From Actinostola sp. cb2023 (taxonomy: Eukaryota; Cnidaria; Anthozoa; Actiniaria; Actinostolidae), in the NCBI GenBank assembly GCA_033675265.1, contig JAUJYZ010001161.1, forward strand, positions 33,501-97,500: 64,000 nt of DNA, in the 5' to 3' direction. The stretch's first letter is position 1; each line of letters starts with the position of its first letter. A program made the translations under genes and the position numbers. The notes beneath the pieces are model-generated. The model saw only the letters and a program-made list of their open reading frames with translations. It was not told the origin of the DNA and searched no databases. Of the stretch, positions 21,656 through 58,800 are shown piece after piece.

Positions 21656-24345
21656 GATAACTATTGACAAATTTAGTTCATTTGAAACCCTCGTTGGCAG
21701 GCTTGATGCCGAAGGTATTGAATTTTACATAGCTGGTGACTTGAATTGTAATTTAGCTGCAACGCAGCTGGATAATAATTCACGTCGGCTGACCAGCATA
21801 ACTGATCTCTACAGTTTACATCAATTCATAAACAAACCAACGCGAGTTACCGAAACCTCGTCAACTTTGATTGATTTAATATTTACTAATTGTCCGGATC
21901 GGGTGGTTTGCTCCGGTGTCTCGCACGTCGGCATTAGTGATCATAGTCTTGTTTACGCCTATCGAAAAATTTCTATTGGTCTACCTAACAAGGGTCATTC
22001 TACGGTGACATATAGAAAGTTTAAACACTTTAACTCACAAAACTTTCGTGATGACATTTGTTCACAGAATTGGGGCAGTATAAATCTACATGATGATCCG
22101 AACAGTATGTGGTGTGCTTGGAAAACTATTTTTTATAAGGTCGTTGATAAGCATGCTCCCATACGCACAAAACGTGTTCGTGTTGCCAAATCACCCTGGA
22201 TTACATCTCAGCTAAAACAACACATGCATGAAAGAGATGTCTTGAAATTAAAAGCTTCTTGTTCAAATACTCCTGCGGATTGGCTAAATTACAAGAAATG
22301 CCGCAATTCTGTGAATACCGAAATAAAAAATGCAAAAGAATCGTATTACAAGAAGGCTTTTCATGACAATGCAGGGAACTCAAGAGCGACTTGGAGGATC
22401 GCTAATGAGCTCTCTGCAAGAAAATTGAAAAGCTCGAATATAAAAGAGATAAACAATAACGGCAACTCCATTGTTGATGCACAAAAGCTAGCTGAGGCCT
22501 TTAATGAACACTTCGCTAGTGTTGGGCCTAGGTTAGCTAGTGCAATACCCGATGAAAGCCGCTCACATTTAGAATATCTTGATTTTATTTCCAACAATGC
22601 AAATTTATTCGAGCTAAAACAAACCAATATAACTACAGTTTATTCATTAGTATCTAAACTAAGCAAATCTAAAGCAACTGGCCTGGATTCAATCTCTGCC
22701 AGGCTACTTTGTGAATGTGCTGACCTGATTGCTTACTCTCTTTGTTCCATTTTCAATCGCTCTATTGTCACAGGCATTTTCCCAGATGACTGGAAGTGTT
22801 CTAAAGTTATTCCACTATTCAAACAGGGGAAACGTGACGATCTGAATAACTACCGCCCAATCTCAATTATCCCGGTAGTGGCGAAAGTGTTTGAAAGAAT
22901 AGTTTACGATCAGGTCTTCACATATTTAACTGATAATAACCTACTTTCTAGTCACCAGTCAGGGTTTCGACACCTTCACTCTACTGTCACTGCATTACTC
23001 GAGGCTACTGACAATTGGGCTGTTAACATTGACAAGGGTGAAATAAACGCCGTAGTTTTCTTAGATCTCAAAAAAGCTTTCGATACGGTGGACCATGTCA
23101 TTCTTTTGTCAAAATTATACGAGTATGGCATTGGGGGTATCTCTAATGACTGGTTCAATTCCTATCTGAGTGAACGCAATCAAAAATGCTTAGTGAATGG
23201 CTATTTGTCAGATAACTGTTCACTATCATGTGGCATTCCTCAGGGGACCATCCTGGGGCCTTTGCTGTTCCTCCTTTACATCAACGATCTCCCAAACTGT
23301 ATTTCCCATTGTCAGCCTCGTATGTATGCAGATGATACTCATCTAACTTTCGCATCTGATAATGTTGATAGCATTAACCATTTGGTCAATGTCAAAGAGT
23401 GGCTTAACGCAAACAAGCTTACTTTAAATACGTCTAAGACAGAATTCATGTTAATAGGGTCAAGGCAAAGGTTAATGACTGTTGAGACTGTCCCGTCATT
23501 AACAATTAATGGAGCTTCTATCAAACAAGTCTCCAGTACGAAATCACTTGGAGTATTAATTGATGAAAGTCTGTCTTGGAACGCACATATCGACAAATTA
23601 TCTAAAAAAATTGCCTCTGGTATCGGGGGCCTGAAACGTATTAGACCTTTTGTTCCTCACAGAACTCTGCAGCTTATCTTTACTTCGCTGATCCAGCCAC
23701 ATTTTGATTACTGCAGTGTTGTGTGGGGAAATTGTGGTAAGACCCTGGCCTCTAAATTACAAAAGCTACAAAATCGTGCGGCTCGGGTTTTAACTTTCTC
23801 CAGCTATGACACTAATGCCGATGATCTATTTGAATTGCTCGGTTGGAAAAAACTGGACTGCCAACGCCAAATTCAAAAAGCTGTTATGGTCTATAAATCA
23901 CTTAATGGTCTTGCTCCGGATTACCTTCGCTCAAAATTTGTAGACCGTAGCAGCGTTACAAGCTATTCATTGCGGGACACCGAGTGCAAACTTACTATAC
24001 CATTTCCTCGCACTAATTATCGAAAAAATAGCTTTAGCTATAATGGGGCTGTTCTTTGGAATGGCCTCCCAAACGAATTACGGCAAGCACAAACCCTTAG
24101 TAGTTTTCGTGCTGGCTGTAAACGATTTTTTTAAACTAGTTCACTAAATACACGGCACTCCTGAAAAGCAGGTTATTTTGTTTATTTATAGTATTAGTTT
24201 TTTTATATATAATAATTAGATAGATAGAGTGTTTATGTATATAGATATTTACAATTTTATCATATTTCTTTGTAAAATCCTGATGGGTCCACCGTGTTTA
24301 AATAAAGTTATATTATTATTATTATATTATTATTATTATAAGGTA
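21656..24345 (+). mobile_element. CR1/L2/Jockey-like LINE inserted in the DIRS element
   Basis: The plus-strand LINE starts mid-endonuclease, about 21,660, and ends with AATAAAGTTA plus a (TTA)n tail at 24,303-24,345. On either side the minus-strand RT of the DIRS element resumes: VAYYL on the right flank and VIKLGYFLG on the left are adjacent strands of a single RT. The insertion therefore removed little or nothing. Its intact frame and its position inside an older broken element make it the younger event. Confidence 0.92.
21660..24134 (+). CDS. LINE endonuclease (partial) and reverse transcriptase
   Basis: An uninterrupted frame of about 825 codons (its first dozen codons, from 21,621, read antisense DIRS sequence and are not part of the LINE). 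Domains: the C-terminal part of an APE-type endonuclease (YIAGDLNCNL; GISDHSLVYAY with the catalytic SDH), a linker, RT from about residue 390 of the frame (NNYRPISIIP, FLDLKKAFDTVDH, GIPQGTILGP, catalytic YADDT near 23,330), and a post-RT domain with LKRIRPFVPHRTL and the final FRAGCKRFF. It would copy LINE RNA at a nicked target. The N-terminal endonuclease residues are missing, so it is dead on arrival by 5' truncation, yet no stop has accumulated. Confidence 0.9.
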   Translation, partial: TIDKFSSFETLVGRLDAEGIEFYIAGDLNCNLAATQLDNNSRRLTSITDLYSLHQFINKPTRVTETSSTLIDLIFTNCPDRVVCSGVSHVGISDHSLVYAYRKISIGLPNKGHSTVTYRKFKHFNSQNFRDDICSQNWGSINLHDDPNSMWCAWKTIFYKVVDKHAPIRTKRVRVAKSPWITSQLKQHMHERDVLKLKASCSNTPADWLNYKKCRNSVNTEIKNAKESYYKKAFHDNAGNSRATWRIANELSARKLKSSNIKEINNNGNSIVDAQKLAEAFNEHFASVGPRLASAIPDESRSHLEYLDFISNNANLFELKQTNITTVYSLVSKLSKSKATGLDSISARLLCECADLIAYSLCSIFNRSIVTGIFPDDWKCSKVIPLFKQGKRDDLNNYRPISIIPVVAKVFERIVYDQVFTYLTDNNLLSSHQSGFRHLHSTVTALLEATDNWAVNIDKGEINAVVFLDLKKAFDTVDHVILLSKLYEYGIGGISNDWFNSYLSERNQKCLVNGYLSDNCSLSCGIPQGTILGPLLFLLYINDLPNCISHCQPRMYADDTHLTFASDNVDSINHLVNVKEWLNANKLTLNTSKTEFMLIGSRQRLMTVETVPSLTINGASIKQVSSTKSLGVLIDESLSWNAHIDKLSKKIASGIGGLKRIRPFVPHRTLQLIFTSLIQPHFDYCSVVWGNCGKTLASKLQKLQNRAARVLTFSSYDTNADDLFELLGWKKLDCQRQIQKAVMVYKSLNGLAPDYLRSKFVDRSSVTSYSLRDTECKLTIPFPRTNYRKNSFSYNGAVLWNGLPNELRQAQTLSSFRAGCKRFF

Positions 24346-24760
24346 GTAGGCCACCACAAACATTGCCGATTTGCAAGATTACGCTCAACTTCGGACGTCA
24401 TAGCTACATACGCTCCTTGTGTCAGGTCTACCTGTAACTGGCCGTTGTGGCGATCATCGATATAGAGTGAACAAGGGATGCCACTCGATCGACAAGAGTT
24501 GGAGGTCATGAGTCCAGTGGAGTGGTACACAAACCGCGGCGAGATCTTCCAACCAAATGGTAGAGTATTATATACAAAGTACCACCCTCCCCACTGGATA
24601 CCAAAGAAGGGGCGATTTTCTTCAGTCAGTAGCAGGTGGTCGTACCCCGACTTGTCGTCTAATACGGTTTCAAGTTGAATGCAGACTGAAACCAGCCCAG
24701 TTGTGGCAGCTGCATGGCTCTCGAGTTTTAGTGTAAAATTCCTTTTTCTTTTGTGCAAAC
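24346..24760 (-). pseudogene. DIRS/Ngaro-like reverse transcriptase palm
   Basis: A minus-strand frame with DKSGYDHLLL, FFGIQWGGWYFVYNTLPFGW and the catalytic CSLYIDDRHNG, the diagnostic order for DIRS-type RTs. A one-base shift near 24,370 precedes the MFVVAYYL strand that abuts the LINE. The N-terminal fingers of the RT and all gag sequence are missing; the MITE at 24,849 lies just beyond. Confidence 0.82.
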
Positions 24761-24848
24761 ACTGGGTCTATCTATTTCACAGATTTAGTAAAGTCACTCT
24801 ATTTGTCCGACTCAAAGTGACCTCTGAATAGTGCAGCTGTTCTCTGAT

Positions 24849-25017
24849 AGAGTCGTTTTCGTTTGAGTGGGAAAACTATGGTACGGAGTTACGGTCACGG
24901 TACGGAATTGAAGACATTGTATTCAACCAATCAGAATGCTTGGATACTGTCACTGGATGGCGAAATACCGTCACTGCACGAACCGTAACTACTTCCCACT
25001 CATACGAAAACGACTCT
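24849..25017. mobile_element. MITE family M, copy 1
   Basis: Ends AGAGTCGTTTTCGTTTGAGT and the inverted complement ending CGACTCT, with arms of about 27 bp. A sister copy is at 32,486-32,659. Confidence 0.87.
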
Positions 25018-25334
25018 GCGCTATGGTGCAGTGAGAATGATGTGTAAACAGTCGAGAAGGGGTTCATCTGTTTCCTTCAAGGACCCACCCCACAATCTTG
25101 AAACACAATAATTTGAATCACTTTATTACCAAGTCTTAGTAATTCCCACTTTTCAATAAATAAATGATATTGAATAATAAATTGATATCAAGTAAAAAAT
25201 TATTATGAAAATAAAAATACCAGTCACATAAACACCTCCACTGACTTGATGATCAAGTTAAGGATAGCATGAGGTAACTCACCAGCAGTCGAATTCAAGG
25301 CCAGATTGTACTGCATTCCATTTAACCATACCAG
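25018..25334. other. No gene recognised
   Basis: AT-rich, no motif. Confidence 0.4.
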
Positions 25335-25599
25335 CCAATAGTCCCCTTCACAGTTCCCTGCGCCATCTTGAAAGGTAGCCATGCCTTTTTATCAAAGCAT
25401 GAGCAACGATGACCTTGCAATGATAATAATTTAATGACTTGAATAGCGCAAATTTCATGGCATGATGATCAAATGTGAATAATTGTCCAAGGTGTTAAAA
25501 AAGGTCTTTATCATTGCAAGGTCACCGTTGGTCTCACTTGAATGCAAAGGCACGGCTACCTTTCAAGATGGCACAGGGAACTGTGGAGGGGACTATTGG
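25335..25599. mobile_element. MITE with ~46-bp inverted termini
   Basis: Left CCAATAGTCCCCTTCACAGT and right complement ACTGTGGAGGGGACTATTGG, extending inward through CATCTTGAAAGGTAGCC. The interior is non-coding. Confidence 0.87.
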
Positions 25600-25989
25600 T
25601 TTGTGACGCACAAGGTATTACCTTGATACATATGCTGGTCATGATGTTTATATGTCCATCCAGACCAGATCAGTGATAAAATTAACTGGGAATTGGTGCT
25701 ATAATTAAGTCAAATGGAAAGAAAGCACACTATCACCATTAATTTGAATAATCTGTTTTCAATATAGAAATCATTATGTTATACTTTTTTCAAACAATTT
25801 CAACCAAATTGTATAAGCCATCTGTATTATATATGGCTAAAGTCATGACCAAACCAACTTTCGTGCATACAAATCTTGCATCAAATTAGGGCCTAATTAT
25901 TGATCTGTGTTGTGTACATCCCTTTTATGTAAGGGCAATGCGAGGCGCTCTAAATTCCATAAAGCACGAGTGTTTATTCTCTAACCGTT

Positions 25990-27183
25990 TTAGAATATAG
26001 TCATACTCACGAGAGTATTCTTTGGCTGCATGTCTGTTGCTTTCCCAAAGGATTTCAAATGCACATACGTAAGTATGTAAGTAAAGGTTAGAGAATAACG
26101 CGAGTGCTTTACGCGCCGAGTGGCCCTTCTATCAATGCGAGGCGCTCTAAATTCCATAAAGCACGAGTGTTTATTCTCTAACCGTTTTAGAATATAGTCA
26201 TACTCACGAGAGTATTCTTTGGCTGCATGTCTGTTGCTATCCCAAAGGAATACTGATTTCAAATGCAAATACGCTTATGCAAAGCTGTTCAGTTGTGTGT
26301 GACTTCAGTGGAGTGAAGATGAATGTCCGAAGCTTGAGGCTTTTAAATACGAAGCTTGCAACGCTAGAAATTACCGGTATTTGTTGTGGAAATGAAGAGC
26401 AGAAATCTCAAAGTTTCTTCAAACCAGTATAACGGACGAAACTGAAGAACGAGAGAAATAATGGACCGACCAAAGAAAACTCAAGCACGTGGACATTTAA
26501 TATATTGAAAGATTGGGCTACCTATATCGCAATAATCATACGGAAAACTTGGATGACTGATGAATATCCGTACATCTACACTTCTTGTAGAACATGGAGA
26601 AACTCGTTTGTGATTTCATTTTGAAGAGTAAGTGACTCGCTACGTTTCTTTAGAGCTTAGTATAGTTATGATCTGTATTTATGTATAAATCTAGCTGCTT
26701 AACGAATCCAAATAACTGTCGATTTATTGGATTATGAAATAATATTTGAAGTAGTATTTGAAGATTAAACTAAGATTGTATTAGAATATTTCTTGTATAT
26801 AGTTTAGTACACGTTATTCATGTAGAGTGCAAATATTATATCCGTGAAATAAGCGCTAACATTTAGTACTAATTAACATTTTACTACTAAATAGACAACA
26901 ACGATAAAGCATTTGGTGCTATTTATTAGTACTATTTAGTTAGTTAACTATTTCAAGGATATAATATTTGCACTCTAGTATTCTCTAAGTTAGTCATTAG
27001 TATTTCCTATATAGAGAATACTAATAAGGCTTTGTAACAAAAGAAAACAAAGAGCTTTATTGGAATTCTCTATATAGAGAATACTAATAAGTCCATTGTT
27101 AAAGCCTTATTAGTTACTTTATGAGATATAGAGCGCACAAATGCTGGGCGCTGATTGGCCGAGTGAGTATGACTATATTCTAA
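25990..27183. mobile_element. TIR element family T, copy B with duplicated left end
   Basis: The complete copy runs 26,187-27,183, with the same exact 20-bp termini as copy A. A second left end (25,990-26,070, with a flanking TTATTCTCTAACCG word) precedes it, separated by about 110 bp containing GGTTAGAGAATAACGCGAG. A deletion or template switch has apparently left a partial tandem copy. Small indels distinguish it from copy A. Confidence 0.83.
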
Positions 27184-27199
27184 AATTATCTTGTTATTG

Positions 27200-27314
27200 T
27201 ACTAGTTTTGGCAATTCATAGACAGAATTGATGATGTCCCATAATCCTTGCTGAATCTGCCAACAGATGCATGTAAAGCGCATCGAGGTTCTAGGATGCG
27301 CTATATAAATAATC

Positions 27315-27350
<36 letters not shown>

Positions 27351-27356
27351 GGAATG
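27200..27356 (+). repeat. Retroposon 3' tail ending in (TTA)n
   Basis: Contains GCATCGAGGTTCTAGGATGC, then GCGCTATATAAATAATC, then about 13 TTA units. This terminal hairpin plus trinucleotide tail is the usual 3' end of RTE/CR1-type or SINE copies in marine invertebrates. No ORF. Confidence 0.55.
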
Positions 27357-27572
27357 GCTATAGAAAGGCCACTGAAAAATACCGGGTCTTGGCAAAATCT
27401 GAACGAGTCTCGAAATCTCGGCATTCCAGGAAAGAGTCTCGGATTCCAGATTTCGTAAAAAAATCAATATGTCTCGGGCTCGGATTTTAAACAAGTGTCT
27501 TGGCATCTCGACGAGTCTCAGATTTGACCATTCTATAGCCATCATGGAAACATCCATGATTATGATGTAGTA

Positions 27573-53520
<25,948 letters not shown>

Positions 53521-54138
53521 CCGATGCCTGCGATGTTGTATCTGTACCCCGGTAATCGTGCAAAATTACTTCCTGTAGAATAATATCAACAAATTCGAAT
53601 TTCGAGCTCTACGTACGGGAACTTTACCCAAGTCAGCCAAAGCCCCGAATGTAGAAAACCCCGGACGTAGAGCAGCGAGCACATGTCACTCGAAGATAGG
53701 TCTTGAAAACATTGGGATTTTACGACATAAATACATTGACTAAAGCAACAAAAATGTGTTTACCTCTTTGATGAGAATCTATTTATCGAAGTAAGTCAGA
53801 AAAAGAACGAAAATGCTCTCCAAAAACGTAAGTTTTTGACCCTTTATTTGAGGGTATTGTCATCGAGTTTAATTTCACTTTGTCAATCTGACTCTCAGGG
53901 GCTCGGCCCCCCCCGAAGATTATCATTGGATAACCGGAAGCACAGGAAGCCCAAGTGGCCCTTTGTTGGTCAATCAACACCTTCTTTATACAGCTGTATA
54001 CTGTATAGCAAAATCGTTGACTCCAAAGAAAATAAAAAGAACTAAAGGAATTTTAATCAATGTTATAGACAACTTTATTGAAACAAAGGTTAATTAAAAT
54101 TCTAAAATGTATTCTCTTTTGGGTCAGTATTATTGACA
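53521..54138. other. DMTF1 upstream region, no gene
   Basis: No TATA box at a convincing distance and no CpG-dense island. The promoter cannot be located by eye. Confidence 0.4.
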
Positions 54139-54267
54139 TGTGCTCGTCATTATTATTATTATTATTATTATTACTATTATTATTATATTATTATTATTAT
54201 ATTATTATTATTATAATTATATTATTATTATTATTATTTTATTATTATATTATTATTATTATATTAT
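54139..54267. repeat. (TTA)n microsatellite
   Basis: Imperfect ATT/TTA array flanking a MITE. The array continues at 54,545-54,700. Confidence 0.92.
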
Positions 54268-54543
54268 TACAGCCTTTTGCAAAAATTATGTCGCGACCAA
54301 GTATATCAGTATATCAGTATATCACTATATACCAGCGTGAGTCCCGCATGCCCACGCGCTACCCGTACACGCATTTGAAGATGGTTGACTGTACAATAAT
54401 GGATTGGAGAGCCATGAATACAATACAAGCTACACACGAAAGTTATTTTCACATTCATTTGATAGTATAAATCTTCGGGTATACAGTGATATAGTGATAT
54501 ACTGATATACTTGGTTGCGACATAATTTTTGCAAAAGGCTGTA
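54268..54543. mobile_element. TA-flanked MITE family P, copy 1, inside (TTA)n
   Basis: TACAGCCTTTTGCAAAAATT and complement ending AAAAGGCTGTA. Arms of about 70 bp continue through CAAGTATATCAGTATATC. Confidence 0.92.
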
Positions 54544-54544
54544 T

Positions 54545-54703
54545 TATTATATTATTATTATAATAATTATATTATTATTATTATTATTATTTGATTATTA
54601 TTATTATATTATTATTATTATATTATTATTATTAAATTATTATTATTGATTATTATTATTATATTATTATTATTATTATTATATTATTATTATTAAATTA
54701 TTG
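54545..54703. repeat. (TTA)n microsatellite, distal part
   Basis: Continuation of the array beyond the MITE. Confidence 0.9.
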
Positions 54704-55115
54704 CTGCGAAGCCGTAAGGCGAGCAGCAACACTATTCTTGACGGTTTCCCTGTGTTTATGTTGGGATCCCTGTGTGCTAGATGCCAGCAAAAATCTCGAT
54801 TTGTGTTTGTCCTGCCGGATTTTTCGGAACGTGGTCGGATCAACTTCGACAATGCTCGGACAGCAGTATACAGCATGCAGTACATGTGTCCAGCGGGGTT
54901 CATCATAAATGATTACATACATTATATTGTACGTTCAAAGCACCTTGTAGACGATTTCGTTGTTGTTTTGACCGAGGTATTCGCAGTGTAATTATGTCAA
55001 AGTCAAACTTATTTATTGCCGGAAGCATTCATCAAGGCTACGAACGCTTTAGTGACATTTCACGGGGAAGACGATGTTCTTTTATGAGTTTTTCAGCCGC
55101 CTATGATTCTATGAT

Positions 55116-55340
55116 TTGCTCAGAATTTACCAATCGAACAATGGACCGGTAGATCAGATGCTTGTCGAAGGAGATCGACTTTATCTGGATGCTCTTCGAA
55201 GTAGATCCATCCCTGACACAGAGGTGTTGTCCCTAAACTATCTGCCCATTATGGCATATTGGTCTTTGGAGACTAACAGTAATTATTATTTGCCTATTAC
55301 GGCACAAACACATGATTGTGATGATTCGCTTTTGGGCTGA
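55116..55340 (+). pseudogene. Unidentified short ORF, possible transposon relic
   Basis: A 74-codon frame with VDQMLVEGDRLYLDAL and VLSLNYLPI. A similar phrase order (IL..GD..Y...LS...LP) occurs in transposon-linked proteins of invertebrates, but I cannot name the family. No start context or splice sites. Confidence 0.25.
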
Positions 55341-55877
55341 ATCACAAACAATTCTGTAACTGCATAATTATAACTTACCATATTACATTACTACAGGTTA
55401 GCGCAGAATTGATTATCTCATATGATGTACACAATAACAGAATGCTAGATACATGTATCCTAAACGCATGAACTGACACCATACATTGTTTGCTACTGTT
55501 ATTGTTATTGCATTTTGTTCTTCCAAGAAGTGTGCAGAATTATGCATTATTATCAATACGTTTCAGCAATAGACCATTAGTTGTCTCTTGAGACTTGAGT
55601 TGAGTTAAAAAATATATGTTGCGTTCAACTGATGATTGCATTATTTTGCTATTAGTGATAGCCAACAAAATGTTAACTGACAACATATGCCATTATAATG
55701 ATGCACTACTAGTGGTGTAATAGGTCACATATTGCTCATCACATACTTCTCGCAGCACTTCGCTTGCTTAAAGCAATGACTAGTTATTATTATTATATTA
55801 TTACAGGAGCCCATAAGTAGGAGCCTCCATCTGGGAATGTGAGACGTGAGACGTGAGACGACCTGTGAGACGACCTG

Positions 55878-56300
55878 TGACCTGATCAGGCTATTTTTAG
55901 AACACCAGTTTTGCGGCAAAATTTTAACACCAGGGATTTTTGATTTCGGCTTTGTTACGGAAGTTTCTAGCTTTTGGCTTGGTAGGTTTACTATTTGATG
56001 TTTTTTTAGTTCCTTGAGAAACAGAACACGAATTTGAAGACTCTTGGTCACTTTCCGATGAAGTACTAAACTCTGCAAAAGAGTCACTGTAACTATCACT
56101 GTCATTTTCGCTCTCTTCACTTTCAGTTTCTTCAATTTCGCCAATTTCTTCGTCCGCCACTTTGTTCATATATCACAAATAAACACAAATCATCTACCTC
56201 ATTGATGCTGATTGGCTCTGTGTAATTCCCATGGGGGATTCCTATTGATTGATGATTAGTTCGCGGGAATAGGTGTTCTAAAAATAGCCTGATCCGGTCA
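55878..56300. mobile_element. TIR element carrying an acidic ORF
   Basis: TGACCTGATCAGGCTATTTT at the left and the complement ending AGCCTGATCCGGTCA at the right, about 29 bp with one mismatch. It contains the minus-strand ORF at 55,924-56,169. ATT repeats adjoin the right side. Confidence 0.85.
55924..56169 (-). CDS. Acidic Ser/Glu-rich ORF inside the TIR element
   Basis: 81 codons: MNKVADEEIGEIEE, then long Ser/Asp/Glu runs, then a basic KPTKPKARNF segment and a stop. An acidic leader followed by a basic stretch resembles the N-terminus of some transposases (for example piggyBac type). No catalytic domain follows within the element, so this is a truncated remnant. Function not assigned. 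Confidence 0.3.
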   Translation of the reverse strand: MNKVADEEIGEIEETESEESENDSDSYSDSFAEFSTSSESDQESSNSCSVSQGTKKTSNSKPTKPKARNFRNKAEIKNPWC

Positions 56301-56355
56301 ATTATTATTATATTATTATTATATTATTATTATTATTATTATATTGTTATTATAT

Positions 56356-56632
56356 TACAGCCGATTGCAAAAAAATATGTAAATCAAGTATATGAGTATA
56401 TCCATATATCGGGTGCATTATGGGTAATACTATTTTAGAGTTTTTCCACAAAATATGCAGCAGAGACTTACAAACAACAAACTAGAGACTAAAACACTGA
56501 TAACATTCTAGAGTTTCACCAATGTTACTTGCGTGAAACATCATTTAGGGGACTTTTTCAATTACCCATAATGCACCCGATATATGGATATACTGATATA
56601 CTTGATTTACAGAATATTTGCAATCGGCTGTA
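56356..56632. mobile_element. TA-flanked MITE family P, copy 2 (diverged)
   Basis: TACAGCCGATTGCAAAAAAA and complement ending CAATCGGCTGTA. Arms of about 85 bp include ATTATGGGTAAT and CGGGTGCA. Shares the TACAGCC end and ATT-repeat context with 54,268-54,543. Confidence 0.9.
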
Positions 56633-56756
56633 TTGTTATTATTATCATTATATTATTATTATTATATTATTATTGTTATTATAATAATAATAATACATTT
56701 ATTTCTTATATTGCGCAAAAAACATGTGAATGATCTATTGCGCATTACATTATATA

Positions 56757-57274
56757 TACAGTCAACTCTCTCGTAAGCGGACACCCTCGGGAATTGAAAA
56801 AAGTGTCCGTTAGTAGAGCTGTCCGCTTATGAGAACTATTCCCGTAAGCGGACACCAAAGACAAATAGGGTGGATGTCCGCTTACGGGAGAGTTAATTAC
56901 GTTTTAATCGGTAGAGAAAAATAGCAACTGAACCGTACACCTTGCTTCCCCGCGGACAAATGGAGATTTGACAAAACCGATCCCGGCACACTGTTCTGTT
57001 GCTCTGTAAAAGGTCATATTTTTGTTGATTTATTGCAAATTAAAGACAAATTCCATTGCCGAAAGTCCATTATTATATGGTGTGTCCGCTTACGAGAGAG
57101 CGTAAACAAAAGAAAAATCCAATTTTCATTTTCAAAAGTGTCCGCGTCCGCTTACGAGAGAGTGTCCGCTTACGGGAATGTGTAAATACAGAGTTTGACT
57201 GGGAGGTAAAACGGGGATTTGAAAAGTAGAGCTGTCCGCTTACGAGAGTGTCCGTTAGCGGAGAGTTGACTGTA
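56757..57274. mobile_element. Pogo/Tigger-like MITE
   Basis: TA followed by CAGTCAACTCTCTCGTAAGC at the left and the near complement ending GAGAGTTGACTG then TA. CAGT termini with TA duplication fit pogo elements. Inner copies of TGTCCGCTTACGAGAGAG occur at least five times in both orientations. Confidence 0.87.
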
Positions 57275-57526
57275 TATACTAAAAATACTACGAATGCAAA
57301 ACTAATGATTATAATCAAAGAGTTTTAAAAAGGCTAAGAGTTTATGTATAATATTTGTAAGAATTATATTATTATTATTATTATTATAATAATATACATG
57401 AAAAAAATACTCGATTCTGATTGGCTTAGAGCAATGCAGTTGAAAAGTAATTTGCACTGCAGTGCAAATTACCTTTAATATGCACTGCAGTGCAAATTAC
57501 TTTTTTTTTCATGAATATTATTAATT

Positions 57527-57690
57527 GGTAATCATACGATTTCTCGTTCAATTTGGAATAATTTGCACTTGTGTGTTTTTCAAAGAGCTCAAATTGCACT
57601 CGCCCTACGGGCTCGTGCAATTTTGATACTCTTTGAAAAACACACTCGTGCAAATTATTTCCAAATTGAACTCGAAACCGTATGATTACC
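57527..57690. repeat. Long hairpin
   Basis: GGTAATCATACG and CGTATGATTACC bound arms of about 70 bp, including TTTTTCAAAGAG and CTCTTTGAAAAA, around a CCCTACGGG-type tip. Confidence 0.9.
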
Positions 57691-57714
57691 TCTACTTATT
57701 ATTTTATTATTATT

Positions 57715-58005
57715 TTATTTTATAATGAAAACTAAGGATATAAAGCATACAACGTTTCGGTGACATACTTGCACCATCTTCAGGTAGTAATAAAATAATT
57801 TACACGAAAAAGAATAAGCACGATCAGGAGAGTGCTTATGACGCTTATTTTTTTATTTAAAAAATCGATTACATATGAAGTGAATAGTGGGATGGTTCAG
57901 TATTTTGTGATTTGAGCTTCGCATTTGCGAGTTATAAAGGTTTGAAATCGTGATATGCTAATTTGGTGACGTCAACGTAGGCATTTGCCGTAACTTATTT
58001 ATATT
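57715..58005 (-). repeat. Dispersed repeat with hammerhead-core-like motif, left copy
   Basis: Inverted, closely similar to 61,985-62,395. Within it, 57,751-57,783 (minus) reads CTGAAGA, a GGTG/CACC stem, then GAAACGTT. Confidence 0.75.
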
Positions 58006-58529
58006 TTTTCAAGTAGCACTCTTTTCTGAAATGGAAAAAAAAGTTTAACATGATGTATATAAGTTGTAGAAAATCTTTTTGCCAGATTAACTAGACGCTT
58101 TAATAAGCGTTCACTAGTGCCCTGGTGCGATTGAGCACTGGGATGCATTGTGGCATGAAAGAAGTATGCTGTATTATGGGCCTCGACCTTCCAATCGGTG
58201 AGGGACTGAGCTGTGAAGAACGAAGAGATCAGGAACGAACTGAACTGACCGAGACACACGTTTTCATTCTCAGCCCAGACAATTTTCTTTGAAACGCTTT
58301 AATTATAAAGGTGTTTTTGGAAAAAAGACAATGCTGGCAAGGAAACTCAAGCCATTCAGAATTAGCTCGTTGATTAGATAGGCCGGGAATATTCCGTCCC
58401 TCCAATTACGAGATGTGTAAAACCTGTCTAGCAAGAGTTGCTTTAGTGTTTATCATTCTCGTTCACAGCCATACTCGATTGCAGATTGTGCTTAGACATC
58501 ATAGCTGTATTCACGACTTTAAAATCATT

Positions 58530-58800
58530 ACTCGTGCCCAGGCCGAAGGCCGGCGCACGAGTCTAGGTTTCAAGACCGTTTTTTTTTTGTTCGTCACCGT
58601 CGAGCTATGGCCGGAAGGAGACAACAAGTCTGGCCACAAGAAATATTACAAAGCACAAACCAATCAGGGGAAGCACCTGAGGTCAAGGGGCAAAAATATA
58701 AGTCTTTTCTCGTCTAAATTTAGATTGAAACAAGACGCTCTAGTAGCGTGAAGTCGGACTATTAACGTTTTTACTGATATACTGTAAAGTTCCGAAAGTT
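58530..58800 (+). repeat. Element family R, second copy
   Basis: Shares CACAAACCAATCAGGG, GGTCAAGGGGCAAAAATATA and TAGTAGCGTGAAGTCGG with the insert at 52,405. Begins with a CGTGCCCAGGCCGAAGGC foldback. Confidence 0.7.

Noticed and set aside
21621..21660. Start codon of the LINE ORF at 21,621
   Set aside because: This ATG lies in antisense DIRS sequence upstream of the LINE junction, so it is not the element's own start.
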